Notes: generated from the sequence alone by a model not told the origin. A DNA stretch of 64,000 nt from Oppiella nova (GCA_905397405.1 CAJPVJ010000017.1:1-64000), one strand, 5' to 3'. Shown: positions 10,482 to 22,102, counted from the first letter of the stretch. Numbers and translations are program-made.

Positions 10482-12029
10482 CTAGTAATACACGTCGTGG
10501 TCGAAGTCAAAGACAAACTCATGGAAGGCATTGTAGTCGTGGGGAATGTGTCCGAAGTGTGCTAACCATCCATTTAATCCGTTATCGTCGTCATCCTCCA
10601 TATGGTTGTGGGCATTGAGCTGATATGTGGCCGCTTTGGGCACAATGACCCCCACATCCACACATCTGGTCGTCAACTCTTGCCACTGTTGACTGTTGTT
10701 GGGGTCGATGGCAAACACTTCGCGCACATCGTACCCATCCATCCATTTCGAGACAATGAGTCGCTTTAGTTGTGAGCAGCCATTCATTGACTTAAAGGTA
10801 AGACTATTGAGAGTGCAATTGACGACCTCTAGAGTGGACACCAAAGGCACACACTGCGCGATGCCTTCAATTGATTTCTGAGTGATCATCGCTTCCTCTA
10901 CGACTAGACTCTTCAGATTCACACAACCCTTAAGCCCTTTAAGTGTGGTTTCGCACACTTCCGGCTCATTGGCTGAGTTGGACGAGTGGTGTCCGAACCA
11001 CACGATCGACAGTTTCTTGAGATCCTTGAGTTGTCCGACGCTTTCAATGAGACTCGCGGTGTCTCGAGAACTCATGTCGTTGTCCATCGAGAAGGAGAGT
11101 GTTTGCAAGGCTTGCAAGTGTGAACAAATGGTCAACATAGTGGTGCCCATCACTCTCTGGACCCCCAAATGGCGCACATTCTGGAGACACGTCTGTGCGG
11201 ACAGTCGTCTCATCGCATCGTTGTTTAGGATTGGGTTCGAGACGTCGATGTGCGACAAGTGGTGACCCGTTTCCGACAGATAGTCGCCACTGAACTGAAT
11301 GCTATCATAGCTGTGGAGCTGACCATTGGATCCCAAACTCTGCACATTCTCTTTGAACACTTGCTTCACATTCAGCTTAAAGACCTGCAAATGAGTGCAC
11401 CTCAGGACCAATTGTCTGAAGCAGTCCTCATCGGTGTAGAGATAATCGCTGAACACCTCGAAGTGTGTCAACGAATCGGAGAACTTATCGCAAAAGCGGT
11501 TCATTTGCGGCAAATCGATGCAAAACTTGTGGGCATTAGTGTTGATGACAATCAGCTTCTGGAGCCGTGACTCGCAGTGCGTGACTATGAGGTCGAGGAG
11601 GGGCTCATTGGTGTTGCGACTCGTGATCACGAGACAGAGGGACGTCAGGTGTCTGTACTTCAGCAGCGAATACATCTGTATGTGGAGTGGCGTCAAGAGA
11701 GTGAGCCCTCGAGGCGTTCGCATCCATAGGCCGTCCCGCAGACGACACAACCGGCGCACCGATAGCCACGAGTAGTGCACAGTGTCCTCAACGGAGTAGC
11801 GACTGATCCGCACGTCATCGTCGGTCAGCACGAGAGCCCTCTTCATGTCGAAGAGGTTTGCGATGAGATCATGGAAACGATGGCACACCTGTTGGACTCG
11901 CAATACGCTCGTGAGGTCGAGGTATTGGGCGAAGATAGTCATGAGGACGTCGTCGCACACGTCGTCGATGGTGGTGGGCGTGGAGGCCATGGGGGTCACG
12001 GATGTGGTGGTCAGGGATGTGGTGGTCAT
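10482..12029 (-). CDS. F-box / leucine-rich-repeat protein, about 515 aa, single exon
   Basis: Probable substrate receptor of an SCF ubiquitin ligase. After a Thr/Ser-rich leader (MTTTSLTTTSVTPMAS), the F-box runs over about residues 20-65: DDVCDDVLMTIFAQYLDL, then VQQVCHRFHDL. The rest is a series of degenerate LRR-like units (for example LQNVRHLGVQRVMGTTML and LKKLSIVWFGHH) and an acidic tail (MEDDDDNGL). The open frame continues upstream of the ATG at 12029 to a GTG at 12089. The first in-frame ATG is taken as the start, although an upstream exon cannot be excluded. Its GC content is clearly higher than the flanks. The target is unknown, and I do not assign it to a named FBXL. Confidence 0.8.
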   Translation of the reverse strand: MTTTSLTTTSVTPMASTPTTIDDVCDDVLMTIFAQYLDLTSVLRVQQVCHRFHDLIANLFDMKRALVLTDDDVRISRYSVEDTVHYSWLSVRRLCRLRDGLWMRTPRGLTLLTPLHIQMYSLLKYRHLTSLCLVITSRNTNEPLLDLIVTHCESRLQKLIVINTNAHKFCIDLPQMNRFCDKFSDSLTHFEVFSDYLYTDEDCFRQLVLRCTHLQVFKLNVKQVFKENVQSLGSNGQLHSYDSIQFSGDYLSETGHHLSHIDVSNPILNNDAMRRLSAQTCLQNVRHLGVQRVMGTTMLTICSHLQALQTLSFSMDNDMSSRDTASLIESVGQLKDLKKLSIVWFGHHSSNSANEPEVCETTLKGLKGCVNLKSLVVEEAMITQKSIEGIAQCVPLVSTLEVVNCTLNSLTFKSMNGCSQLKRLIVSKWMDGYDVREVFAIDPNNSQQWQELTTRCVDVGVIVPKAATYQLNAHNHMEDDDDNGLNGWLAHFGHIPHDYNAFHEFVFDFDHDVYY

Positions 12030-12871
12030 CGGAGTGACAATCGGATGATAATAGGGCTCAAAGTGGGACCAAATGCTTGTGACACTCACTCCCAGTCAAT
12101 GGCATTGCATTGCATTGCAGTTCTGTTCAAACCATAACACAAGTCCTGCACTCATATGACTCAACTGCTCACTGCTGGCCTCCCATTGGCTCACAAAATA
12201 AGCGCACGTTTTGCATTCAACTCTACTCTACAGGTATTGCAGTGACCGTGTGATCACCAATCAATGTCTCACAGTGTGTGAGTATGATTGGTGGCACTGA
12301 ACGTCTGGTCATCTATGCCCACTCATTGACCTGTCATTCATACCATACTTTGTCCACTAATCTCGTGAATAACTTATTGAGAATAAGACTCTTTAATATC
12401 TAGTGATTTATATATGGCATACACTTGACGAAACAATAATAGTACAAACTTTTCATACAAGTTTGACAAATGTTGTATTCATATGAACACAGCATTGAAG
12501 CAAACATTCATTATTACTGTTAACACGTTTCCAACAATCAGTCATTTGGTCACCAATTGGCACATGAGTGGCAAACTAATCACTAAATTGAACTGCATAC
12601 CCAAAACAATTGTTCAATGGAATAAGCAAGGCACATATTATGCCAAATACTAGACCGTATTTATGAAATATTGTATCATTTAAACAATTTATTTGCAAAT
12701 TTTATTTCATTTAAGCAGTTATTTGACAATTAGTTTCAAGGTGATTTTTGTATGTATAGCTAGATTAGTAGCATTGTATACAACTATGAATATAATAATG
12801 GTATATAAATGGTGTTTATAATTAGCTACAAATGGTATGATCTGAAGACCCGTTTGGATGTCTGACGGGAA
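12030..12871. other. Intergenic / F-box gene 5' region, 842 bp
   Basis: Upstream of the F-box gene and downstream of the small GPI-like gene, both on the minus strand. The segment 12030-12260 is GC-richer and is a plausible F-box 5' UTR and promoter. I see no other gene. Confidence 0.35.
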
Positions 12872-13180
12872 TCACTGGAACACTACATACGATGCCACGA
12901 GTGATACGAGTGCCACAACGGGCCCCACGGGGGCACTGATGCACCCCTTGGATGTGGTGGACGCAGGGGTTGTCGTTGTGGTGGAGGCGGAAGAGGCTTC
13001 TGATGACTGTGTGTCCGAAGAGGACGATATGATGGGTACAGTTGTGTCCTCTTGAGTGGTGGTGTCGTCGGGGGTGACGGTAGTGGTGGGCGTCTCGTCT
13101 TCGAAGTCCACCTGACCATAGGTTGTGACACAAGTGATGGCCAACAATGCCATCAACACATAGGCAGCAATTGATCCCAT
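12872..13180 (-). CDS. Small Thr/Ser-rich protein, probable GPI-anchored, 102 aa
   Basis: A single-exon frame from the ATG at 13180; the frame itself opens at a TTG at 13201. It has a signal peptide (MGSIAAYVLMALLAITC, cleavage near TTYGQ) and an acidic Thr/Ser-rich middle with TTTVTPDDTTTQ and a Ser run, typical of O-glycosylated mucin-like stretches. A short linker with one Cys precedes a C-terminal hydrophobic tail (VGPVVALVSLVASYVVF) that ends the protein. Signal peptide, mucin-like body and terminal hydrophobic tail without cytoplasmic residues fit a GPI-anchored surface protein. No family is recognised. Two other frames are also open over this segment because of its repetitive composition, but only this one has the coherent secretory architecture. 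Confidence 0.55.
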   Translation of the reverse strand: MGSIAAYVLMALLAITCVTTYGQVDFEDETPTTTVTPDDTTTQEDTTVPIISSSSDTQSSEASSASTTTTTPASTTSKGCISAPVGPVVALVSLVASYVVFQ

Positions 13181-14422
13181 TTTAGAAGTGATTGTTTGCA
13201 AGACTTTTCAATAGTTGTGTCCAATAGTCAAGTGAATGACTGTTTGTGTGTCAGAGAAGTGCTATTTATGGCAAAAATTCTTATACCGATAGTTAAGCCT
13301 TAATTCATTGGATGTCATAATCAGTGATAAGAAAAAATATCCAATTCTTGATGCAATTGCAAAGTATACGTACAACTGATGAATATAATGACATAACGAG
13401 TGTTTAATTAACAAATAATGGGCTGAAAGGGACTAATCTGTGGATACTGTTAACGACTAAACTTTTATTGCCTTTAATTTCGATAATATTTTTATTACAG
13501 AGCGCTAAACATAGTGTAAATATATGAGTAATAAATAATGCCCTGGTACATGATTACGGTATACAGTATAGTAGTTGAACTGAATATGAATACAGTGTTT
13601 CAAATCCTGGTACTATTTACGACAACTAATAGTTATTAAAAGTCATTTGCTTTATAATCTGTAATAACAATAACATACAGTCATAGCAATAGTCATTCAT
13701 TCATACAATGAGCGGAGAATTCCTTATATTATATAATATGAGATAATTATAAAGACATGTTTTACTCATAAAACTGATAGAAAATGAAAAGATTTTTTAT
13801 TAAATAAATAAATGATTCACTTGTGATGAGACTACTAAGAAATGCGAGACAAGACATATGACGGCAATGTCTGTTAAATTATATGCAAAATATGAAATTG
13901 ATGTGAAAGTAGAGGAATACAGGATATACTGTATTCGTAAATGAGGACACATTGCAATACTTTTTACAATTAATTCCACTTATTCTCACTTAAGTAATAT
14001 TTACAATCAAGTTTTTATTAAATGTTAATAAGGGTTGAACAATAAATGGACAAATTAGACAATATTGTTGGGCTATAAGTTATAGCCTATAACTTATAAA
14101 CTCGTCTAACATTAGTAAAGCAAATGTGAAGTTCTCTTATTTCAAGTCAAGTCATGAAATTGAAGACATGATAATCTGGCAGACAGTGAATCTATGATTT
14201 CAATGCATTTGCAAGTTAGTGATACAGACACACAAATGTATTACTTTCAATGATAAGCCTTAACTTAATCAAAGCTATTAAGTTTAAAACTATTTAAAGT
14301 TTGATAAGTTTCAATTGAAATATCTTAATTGTTGAAATTACTCAGTAAATCACGAATCAGTGTTATATGGGAAGCAATGTCTGGGCAAAAGTGACGCCAA
14401 ATATACTCTCATTTATACCAAG
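13181..14422. other. Intergenic, 1.24 kb
   Basis: AT-rich, with no supported gene. It contains a small perfect palindrome around 14068-14096 (tataagttata, gcc, tataacttata). Confidence 0.4.
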
Positions 14423-15102
14423 TCTAATGAAAGGGTTGTTTGAATTATTTGTATTATTATTAAACTAAATAGAGTTCGTTATATAATATAACATTCATTT
14501 AAATCGTAAGACAACCAAATGAAATGCTGATTGTGTAAAGTGATTATCAGTTTGTGAGTCACTTGAATATATACAGTAGTTAAAATTTATGTCTAAAATT
14601 TTAAATAAAAGCAATATAAAGCAAATTTAGCCTATGATTAAAATAGAATTTGCAATTAATATAAATATGTTAATAAAAATTGTAATTATTTTATTAATGT
14701 TTCCAATATAATTTGGAAAGTATGTGAAGATTCACTAAAAATTGTAATACAGTACTATTATAGACTAAATATTACGGTAAATGAATTAAATGCAATAGCA
14801 TTGGAGGTCATCCTAAGCAGCATATCAGTCATATGTAATCAAACATTGCATACACTGTTATGAATAATAACCAAACAATAAATAAACAAAATTGAATGTT
14901 ACAAATACCTCGTGACAATTCTGTACTCAAATAATTACAATAATTAGAAACATTAAGAATATTCTGCAGAGAATTATTGAATACAATGGCAATGATTGTG
15001 ACATCTATTGAGCGGTTAGTGAAGTATGTGATGAGTGTATGGCATGTATGGAGTACTTCACTGACTTATGGTGTCATTTAATTGTCTTTAATTTTGTTTA
15101 TA
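14423..15102. repeat. Tandem duplication, copy 1 (680 bp)
   Basis: Copy 1 starts tctaatgaaagggttgtttg and runs directly into copy 2 at 15103. The copies differ by scattered substitutions and short indels, a few percent by eye. No coding frame spans the unit. Confidence 0.95.
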
Positions 15103-15770
15103 TCTAATGAAAGGGTTGTTTGAATTATTTGTATTATTATTAAACTAAATAGAGTTCGTTATATAATATAACATTCATTTAAATCGTAAGACAACCAAAT
15201 GAAATGCTGATTGTGTAAAGTGATTATCAATTTGTGAGTCACTTGAATATATAGTTAAAATTTATGCCTAAAATTTTAAATAAAAGCAATATTAAGCAAA
15301 TTTAGCCTATGATTAAAATAGAATTTGCAATTAATATAAATATGTTAATAAAAATTGTAATTATTATATTAATGTTTCCAATATAATTTGGAAAGTATGT
15401 GAAGATTCACTAAAAATTGTAATACAGTACTATTATAGACTAAATATTAAATGAATTAAATGCAATAGCATTGGAGGTCATCCTAAGCTCATTATCAGTC
15501 ATATGTAATCAAACATTGCATACACTGTTAATAATAACCAAGCAATAAATAAACAAAATTGAATGCCACAAATACCTCGTGACAATTCTGTACTCAAATA
15601 ATTACAATAATTAGAAACATTAAGAATATTCTGTAGAGAAGTATTGAATACAATGGCAATGATTGTGACATCTATTGAGCGGTTAGTGAAGTATGTGATG
15701 AGTGTATGGCATGTATGGAGTACTTCACTGACTTATGGTGTCATTTAATTGTCTTTAATTTTGTTTATAA
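15103..15770. repeat. Tandem duplication, copy 2 (about 668 bp)
   Basis: Second copy, ending about 50 bp before the zinc-finger gene ATG at 15820. It therefore contains or abuts that gene's promoter, and copy 1 would be a displaced duplicate of the same promoter-proximal DNA. Confidence 0.95.
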
Positions 15771-15819
15771 TTTTAATTGTATTTAATTTGTGACAAAGTT
15801 TACAACCAAACCATTAGAC

Positions 15820-17795
15820 ATGAGCGACGCGGATGTGTTTGTCAAAGAGGTAATCATTGCATAATTGCATTCAATGTTGGCTGTAATATGATTGAATATA
15901 AATTGTATTTTTGTTTGCTTTTTGTGCAATAGTTTGACAAACTTTTGCAAACTTTGGATTCAGTTACCAGTGATTTGCGAATAGATTTGATCGCAAGAGT
16001 TGAACGCAAACTAAATCAATACAAAAGTCTTATTGAAGCGAAAGCACAGCAAACGATACCAAACACTGAATCACATCTCTATTCAAACCATACTTTTGCA
16101 TCAAATGTCCAAAATTGTACTCAAATTGCAAATCAATTAAACGCTAATTGTTTTGATCATAATTTACCACAAGATGTCTGTAAGGAGAAAGATATTTGCG
16201 AACCAAACGAGACAAATGTCTGTCAAAGTGATAGTCATTTGACTCATGAAAACAAACGACAGACAAGAAGTTGTCGAAAGACTGTTCCCAAAGATAAAGA
16301 GACACTTGTGGTGAAGAAAATGACAAACAATTGTCACCAAAACTCAGATGAAGTGAAGGATAGAGTTGTGCCCAAAAGAAAGTGGAGGAGAACTCAAGAC
16401 ATCAATGACTTGAAGTGCAAATATTGTGGCAAAATATGGCGATCTCTGTCCCATTTGGAGATACACTTGCGATCGCATACGGGAGAGAAGGTATACGAGT
16501 GTCCAGACTGTGGCCAACGGTTCTCTCAATTGGCAGGACTTCAGGTGCATGTGAGGCGACACACGAACGACCGGCCCTTTGGGTGCGATCTCTGCCATAA
16601 AGCCTTTTACACCAGAATTGATTTGACTCGACATAAGACAACTCACAAACAATTCAAACAAATCACTCAATGCTGTCATATATGCGGCAAAGGGTTTAAC
16701 GATAAGCACAAAGTCCGCAATCATATCAGGTTTGGTCACTATTAGCCCACTATTTCTGTCCATTTAACTGATTGTCATATTTGTACAAATCGTAAGGTAT
16801 GTCCACGAGAAGAAGGAATCAGTGGTCTGTGAGATCTGTGGCCACACAACACACGGCCAGCACTTACTCTATGCCCACAAACGGGCCAAACATGAGAGGG
16901 TCTCTCCGATCGCGTGTCCCGTCTGTTCACAAGTGATCGCTTCTAAGAGTGCTTTTGTCATTCATTTGAGGTTCAAATATATCTTTATTTTTGTGAACTC
17001 CTTATTCAATATTTATATCATTTGATTAGATCTCACGCCGACATAAAGCCGTGCGCTTGTGATGTATGCGGCAAACAGTTCCGCAGCAAATCACAAGTGA
17101 GTAGACATAAGCTGACACATGAAGAGGGACGACATGTTTGTGACATTTGCGACAAAAAGTTTAAAACGGCTCATCATTTAAAGCGCCATAAAATCATTCA
17201 TTTTCCCGAAGAGAAACCATTTAAGTGTCATTTATGTGATTATAAATGTAATGTCAACTCAAATATAGTGAAACACGTGAAGGGAGTGCATGGAATCGTC
17301 ACCTTTTCGTTGGTCTCAGAGAAGAGTGTTGTCCAACAGACAGATGAAGACGCCCTCAGAAAGGGGTCTATTATTACACAACAAGTACTTAAAGACATTG
17401 CGATCACCAAAGGAGAGAAGATTACAGTTAAGGAATTGAAACGTTTGGACGAAAAGAAAAAGCAAGAAAAAGAGCTCATAATTAAGCGAATGTCTGATAA
17501 CGTAAACCATAGAAAACAGTTAATTAAGAGTCGATTTAAGAAACCAAAAAAGGATATTCTGGACGACGCCTTCACCTCAACATTCAATGATAACAATAGT
17601 AATACAGGCGCTGAGATTCATACTATTGAAGCACCGGTTGGACTGACTATTGATGTGAATCCAATACCAGTATTACCACAGATTGTGATCCCAAGGCCTG
17701 AAGATATCTTTGAAATTCAAACCACAAAAGAAAATACAATTGTGACAGACGTCCAGAATTATAAAGATGTTATAACTTTACATTTTTCTAATTGA
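15820..17795 (+). CDS. C2H2 zinc-finger protein with nine fingers, 588 aa
   Basis: A nuclear DNA-binding protein, presumably a transcription factor. Exons: 15820-15849, 15933-16729, 16797-16970 and 17030-17795 (1767 bp, phases consistent). The first exon encodes only MSDADVFVKE. An uncharacterised N-terminal region with no ZAD or BTB motif reaches about residue 155. Nine C2H2 fingers follow, starting CKYCGKIWRSLSHLEIH, with a TGEKVYECP-type linker between fingers 1 and 2, and ending CHLCDYKCNVNSNIVKH. Two introns cut finger 4 and finger 6. The C-terminus has a Lys/Glu-rich coiled segment (KELKRLDEKKKQEKE) and no recognised effector domain. The array is general, and I cannot assign an ortholog. 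Confidence 0.85.
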
Positions 17796-17882
17796 TTTTT
17801 AAAAATAAATTATTATATATTTGTTTCCTTTTAATACCAGTATTTTAATTGATTTATGATTTACTACCTTTATAAATATTTT

Positions 17883-17909
17883 GAGAGAGAGAGAGAGAGA
17901 GAGAGAGAG
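17883..17909. repeat. (GA)n microsatellite
   Basis: Uninterrupted GA array of 27 bp just past the zinc-finger gene. It is the only long GA array I found in the first 36 kb. Confidence 0.95.
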
Positions 17910-18066
17910 CTAAGGAATCAATTAAGGAATTTGAACTGTCATTAACTTAAAATATTTTGGTACATAATTTGAAAGTAACAATGATATACCTAACAATAAT
18001 TAATGTACTGACTTGGTAACAGTACTTGGCCATACTGACAAGTGAGTAGAATTTAAAATTATGATA

Positions 18067-18691
18067 TTATAACTAGGAATGCAAGAAAAGTGCATAAAAA
18101 GTGTGTTTTTATAACTGGGCTAAGTGTATCCCTTGTGATTAATAAAAAACACATTTATTAATTTAATCAGTTTTTGATTTGAAAAATATTAATTCTTTAT
18201 AATAATTTTATATGAATATTCGTTTATATAAATACTCAATCGTTAATAAAATTGTGACTATTACAAATTTCTTTAAATTTGTTGATTACTCAGCAAATTT
18301 TATTATTCATAATATATTTATTCATCGATTAATAAAGGTTTGAGTGTTTTATCAATTGAATACTCATCTAAACTCATTATAAAGGATTAGAATATTGAAA
18401 ATCAAAAACTGATTCAAATAATGAATAAGTTTTGTATGAATCACAGTGATATATGGATAGACATATAACCAAATGAGACTTTTTGGAAAATAGCATTTAC
18501 TTTATATTATATTTTTCTTAAACTTTTATAATGAATATGAGTGTGTTTATTCATTATAAAAGTTTAATAAAAGTATAATATAAAGTAAATGCTATTTTCC
18601 AAAAAGTCTCATTTGGTTATATGTCTATCCATATTTAGCCCAGTTATAAAAACACACTTTTTATGCACTTTTCTTGCATTCCTAATTATAA
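18067..18691. repeat. Nested palindrome: fold-back element with a second inverted-repeat element in one arm
   Basis: Outer segments 18067-18123 and 18635-18691 (57 bp, one mismatch) and inner segments 18451-18537 and 18548-18634 (87 bp, nearly perfect) are reverse complements around a 10-bp loop (18538-18547). Joined, they would make a 144-bp-arm hairpin, but the left arm is split by 18124-18450. That 327-bp piece is itself an older imperfect inverted repeat: aatcagtttttgattt near 18165 recurs in reverse near 18405. No coding capacity. I see no convincing target-site duplication. Confidence 0.85.
18124..18450. mobile_element. Possible MITE-like inverted-repeat insertion, 327 bp
   Basis: It interrupts the left arm of the surrounding palindrome; the right arm reads straight through the same junction (ctgggctaa followed by atatggatag). 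Its two halves pair imperfectly over most of their length (roughly 75-80% by eye), so it looks older than the surrounding palindrome. It is noncoding and AT-rich. The family is unknown. Alternatively it is original sequence that was skipped when the palindrome formed. Confidence 0.45.
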
Positions 18692-18966
18692 CCTGTAAAC
18701 TTGTATCACAATGAAATCTGAACTTATAAAAACGACGAATAGATTATTTTCTAAGATTTTCTCTTATAAGTCAAACAATTGTTGAGAACAACCACTTCTG
18801 TCCATAATATTCAATATTATTCTATGCCTTTTGAAATATGAAAGTTTTATATATAATAAATACAATTCTGTAAATGTAGGAAATTCAATGTAAGTAAGTG
18901 TACGTAAAGTATTGACTTTATGCCATCAAATATTTATAATATATAATTATTTATGACAATTGAAAG
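18692..18966. other. Region upstream of the ionotropic receptor
   Basis: AT-rich, no clear signal. An upstream coding exon of the receptor may lie here or further left, but I cannot fix it. Confidence 0.3.
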
Positions 18967-18971
18967 TATGT

Positions 18972-20588
18972 TTCAATTTTTTACGAGTAATTCATTATCA
19001 AAAAAGTTGGTCAAAAATGAGGGATAAATTCTGTTATACTTTTAAATCTGGAAATCCTATTTCTATAAACAACGATAAATATCACCAAAACGGGCATAAC
19101 CTGAGTTTTACGGCCGAGTTTTGGCAGCCGTTTATTGATGTGGAAGTGAAAGTCGACTCAGAATTGACACAATTATGTGGACCACTACTGGGAATTGTAT
19201 TTGAAATGGCCATTAAATTGAATGCAAAGTAAATTTTGTATAAATAATAATTGTTTTTTGTTATTAATAAAAATTTTAATCCAACATTAGTTTAATTTAC
19301 ATAAAGACATTATCTGGAAATCCAGAGGAGTATTACGAAATGATGGATAAAAAGATGACAAACTTTGCTTTACATCCAGTCTCTCCCACCAATTTTATCA
19401 TGAATACTGGTATTCAATATATGCAAATGTCTCGATGTATCGGTGATATGCCAATGATTACTATACTGTCTGCTAAAGAGACCAGGGATACACTGTTTCA
19501 ATTGCTTCTTATATTTGATACGAACACATGGATTACATTTGTGCTCTTCTATTGTCTTATCTCGTGTTTGGGAGCATTCATCGAAGGAAACTCCAAACCT
19601 TTTATCAGTCTTTTTGGACACATTTTCAATCAAAGTTCAAATTTATTGAAACGAAAAGTTAAAATTTCTTTTATGGCACTAATTTGGACAATCGGTTCAC
19701 TGATTATCATTTTGAGCTATTCTGGAGTATTATTAACATTCCTTGAATTTCGTACCCCTTATAAAATAATAGATTCACTTGATGATTTAGTCAATAAAGG
19801 TATTGATTTTGGAGTCTTTGATGACGAGCCAGCCTTTGATTATTTCAAAGATCCAAATGAACCGTATTATCATTTATTAAGCAATAGAAGTATACCCGAA
19901 AGGGCTGGAAATATAAATAAACAAAAATGGGAACAGCACATTTTTGATGATATTACCCGTGGTGTCTATGCCTTAGTTAGTGATCAACCATTTAATGATT
20001 ACTATTTTGCGACCAAATTATTAAATTATTCAAACCTATACAGATCTAAATCTAATCATTTAGTTCTGCCATATTTTATTGCACTCTCTAAACATAATGA
20101 ACATCAACTCAATTCTCATATCAATTCTATGTAAGCATTTTGTATGATTAGCACATTATAGAAATATCACATGAAATTTAAATAATTTATAAATTTGCAG
20201 AATTTGTTCACTTTCTGAAAGTGGTATTTATGAGTATTGGGTCAAAAATACGTTGGAGTTAAACAACGATGCCTTAAGACTTGGTATTATTGAACTGGAT
20301 ACAATCAAATATCAACACGCGCCAATCAACCTGGACAAATTGAAAAGCATTTTTTATTTTCTATTCCTTTTCTATATTTTATCATTTGTTGCATTTATTT
20401 TAGAAATTTTTTATAAAATAAATTGTTTTTGCATAAAACCAAAGAAAGAGAAGACAATGAAGTCAAATAGATTGCCATTAATTAGGAGAATAGAAGTGAT
20501 AGAAGCCTATCAACACATAACTCAGCACTGGATCTATCATACATTCCCGCCCTATATAAGAGCCAACAACTCATTTATTTTTTCATAG
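18972..20588 (+). CDS. Divergent ionotropic (glutamate-like) chemoreceptor, IR family, about 480 aa seen
   Basis: A membrane ion channel of the arthropod chemosensory IR type. Exons: about 18972-19228 (5' limit uncertain), 19291-20130 and 20201-20588. The first in-frame ATG is at 19017, but the frame is already open upstream (FLRVIHYQKSWSK), so an earlier exon is likely. The ligand-binding lobe S1 includes GPLLGIVFEMAIKLNANLIY. The first TM is ITFVLFYCLISCLGAF, and a pore and second TM region follow with LSYSGVLLTFL, which matches the SYTANLAAFL-type motif of the family. A second lobe with GVFDDEPAFDYFKD comes next, then a last TM (IFYFLFLFYILSFVAFIL) and a basic tail. It is short and lacks an amino-terminal domain, as most divergent IRs do. 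I do not see the glutamate-binding Arg in the expected place. Confidence 0.82.
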
Positions 20589-21297
20589 ATATTTTAAACC
20601 ATAATTCAATCATTTATCTAATTAATTAAATTTTGTGTGAATTAAGTTGTAAATCTATTATAAATAATAATAAACATTGAATAATTTTAAAAATAAAAGT
20701 TTATTTTGTATAATATACATATATTATATTATATCATATGTATATTATACGGTAGTTTTGGCAAATTATTTAACTTGCAAAAATTGTCATTGCAAAATAA
20801 TTAAATAAGTCAATTAGAATTTAGAACTAATATTTTGTAAATTGGCAAAATTGTTATTAATATTAAATGAATTTTAAAATTTTAATATCCATAGAGTAGC
20901 TTTTATTGTGAAATTTCAGACTAAATATAATGTAATTGTTAGTATTTTTCAATAGAAATGACATGTGAATAGATAAAGAATTGGAGAAAAATATACCTGG
21001 AATTGAGGCCATGAAATATATATCATTGAATTCTTTTATCATATTTATAACACTGTATATGTTATTCTTGCAAAAGTGAATGTTTTTGTGTGAAAAACAT
21101 TTTATGACAATAGTTTGTCTTTATAAAAGCGGATGAGGGCTTCAATAAAATAATGAATATAATATCAGTATTTAATTCACACAAAACAAAGTTAGTCTCA
21201 CATTAAGCATGAAATTGTTTACAGGTATTCACTATTTTACTATAAAAATTCGCATAACATTTTAATGTGTTATAAACGTTATATTCATATACTAAAA
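20589..21297. other. Intergenic, 709 bp
   Basis: AT-rich, between two plus-strand genes. A near-perfect small palindrome at 20707-20752 (gtataatatacatat and its complement) follows the receptor stop and could form a hairpin in the 3' UTR. Confidence 0.4.
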
Positions 21298-22102
21298 ATG
21301 CATTTGTATTTCAATACTACACTTAAAATTATACTGATATTTGTTTCGATTTCACCGATATTTAGTCAAAATTTGGGTAAACCTTACATTGTAACGTTAT
21401 TAAAATTATTAAAATAAAATATTTTTACATTAAATAGAAATGAAAAGATATCGTCGACCCAATAGATACGATCATCTCCTCTGCAAACAAAAGAATTATG
21501 GGATTGGAGTGAGAAGTTCAGCCGTTTTGGTCTGTCTTACTATACATACTATATATATTATATATACTATATCTATACTATATACTATACGTTAATTTAT
21601 TTGAACTGAATATAAATATGGATTTCTGTACAGAACTATAGCGGAGAACTTTGCAAAACATATTGTCGTGTAGTCAACAGAATCGACAGAACGGCTACTT
21701 TTACTGAACACATTGCACTCAATAATGTGAGGTGTGGGCCATTGGGGGCTCGGGTATGTTAGTTCATTGTTAGAAATGTGTTACATTTAAATTTTAATAA
21801 AACAAAACATAAAAATATATTTTATTATCTACGAGTGCATTGATGGCATTTGTCAGACCTCTGGTTCTGTGCCATCGGATGGCGTATCAAATGACCGAAG
21901 AGTTGGGAGACCTTTGAATGCAATTGAAGGCCAAAGAAAAGTAATTCCCGGCCGAAGAGGTTCTAATAACCGGCAAAAGACATCCACGTTCTCGCCCTAT
22001 GATGTGACCGATTTGGGTGAAACTGAGTCCTCAACCTCTGATGTGATTGTCAATGAAAATGGAGATAATATTAGAGCAAAGATTATATACCCCGAGGATT
22101 GA
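21298..22102 (+). CDS. Small secreted cysteine-rich protein A, 185 aa (ADAMTS-CR-like module)
   Basis: Exons: 21298-21376, 21438-21529, 21634-21753 and 21836-22102 (558 bp, phases consistent). Exon 1 is a signal peptide (TLKIILIFVSISPIFSQ). The mature protein has six cysteines: one in YDHLLCKQKN, two in SGELCKTYCRVV, then RCGPLGARCIDGICQ. The last part, C-x6-C-x2-G-x-C after a CxxxC pair, resembles the end of the ADAMTS-type cysteine-rich domain found in tick and mite secreted metalloproteases, but no protease domain precedes it. A long polar, Arg/Ser-rich tail without cysteines follows. Genes at 22553-23194 and 23602-24260 are clear paralogs with the same middle exon. The function is unknown; a secreted binding or salivary protein is a guess. 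The acceptor at 21835 is chosen because it restores the conserved CIDGIC. Confidence 0.72.

Noticed and set aside
10696-12137. Several plus-strand open frames
   Set aside because: They lie opposite the GC-rich F-box gene, have no domain content, and are explained by low stop frequency on the antisense strand.
12822-13133. Alternative His- and Pro-rich frames over the small Thr-rich gene
   Set aside because: These are the other frames of the same repetitive DNA. Only the Thr/Ser frame has a signal peptide and terminal hydrophobic tail.
16344-16763. 139-codon minus-strand frame
   Set aside because: Antisense of the zinc-finger exon.
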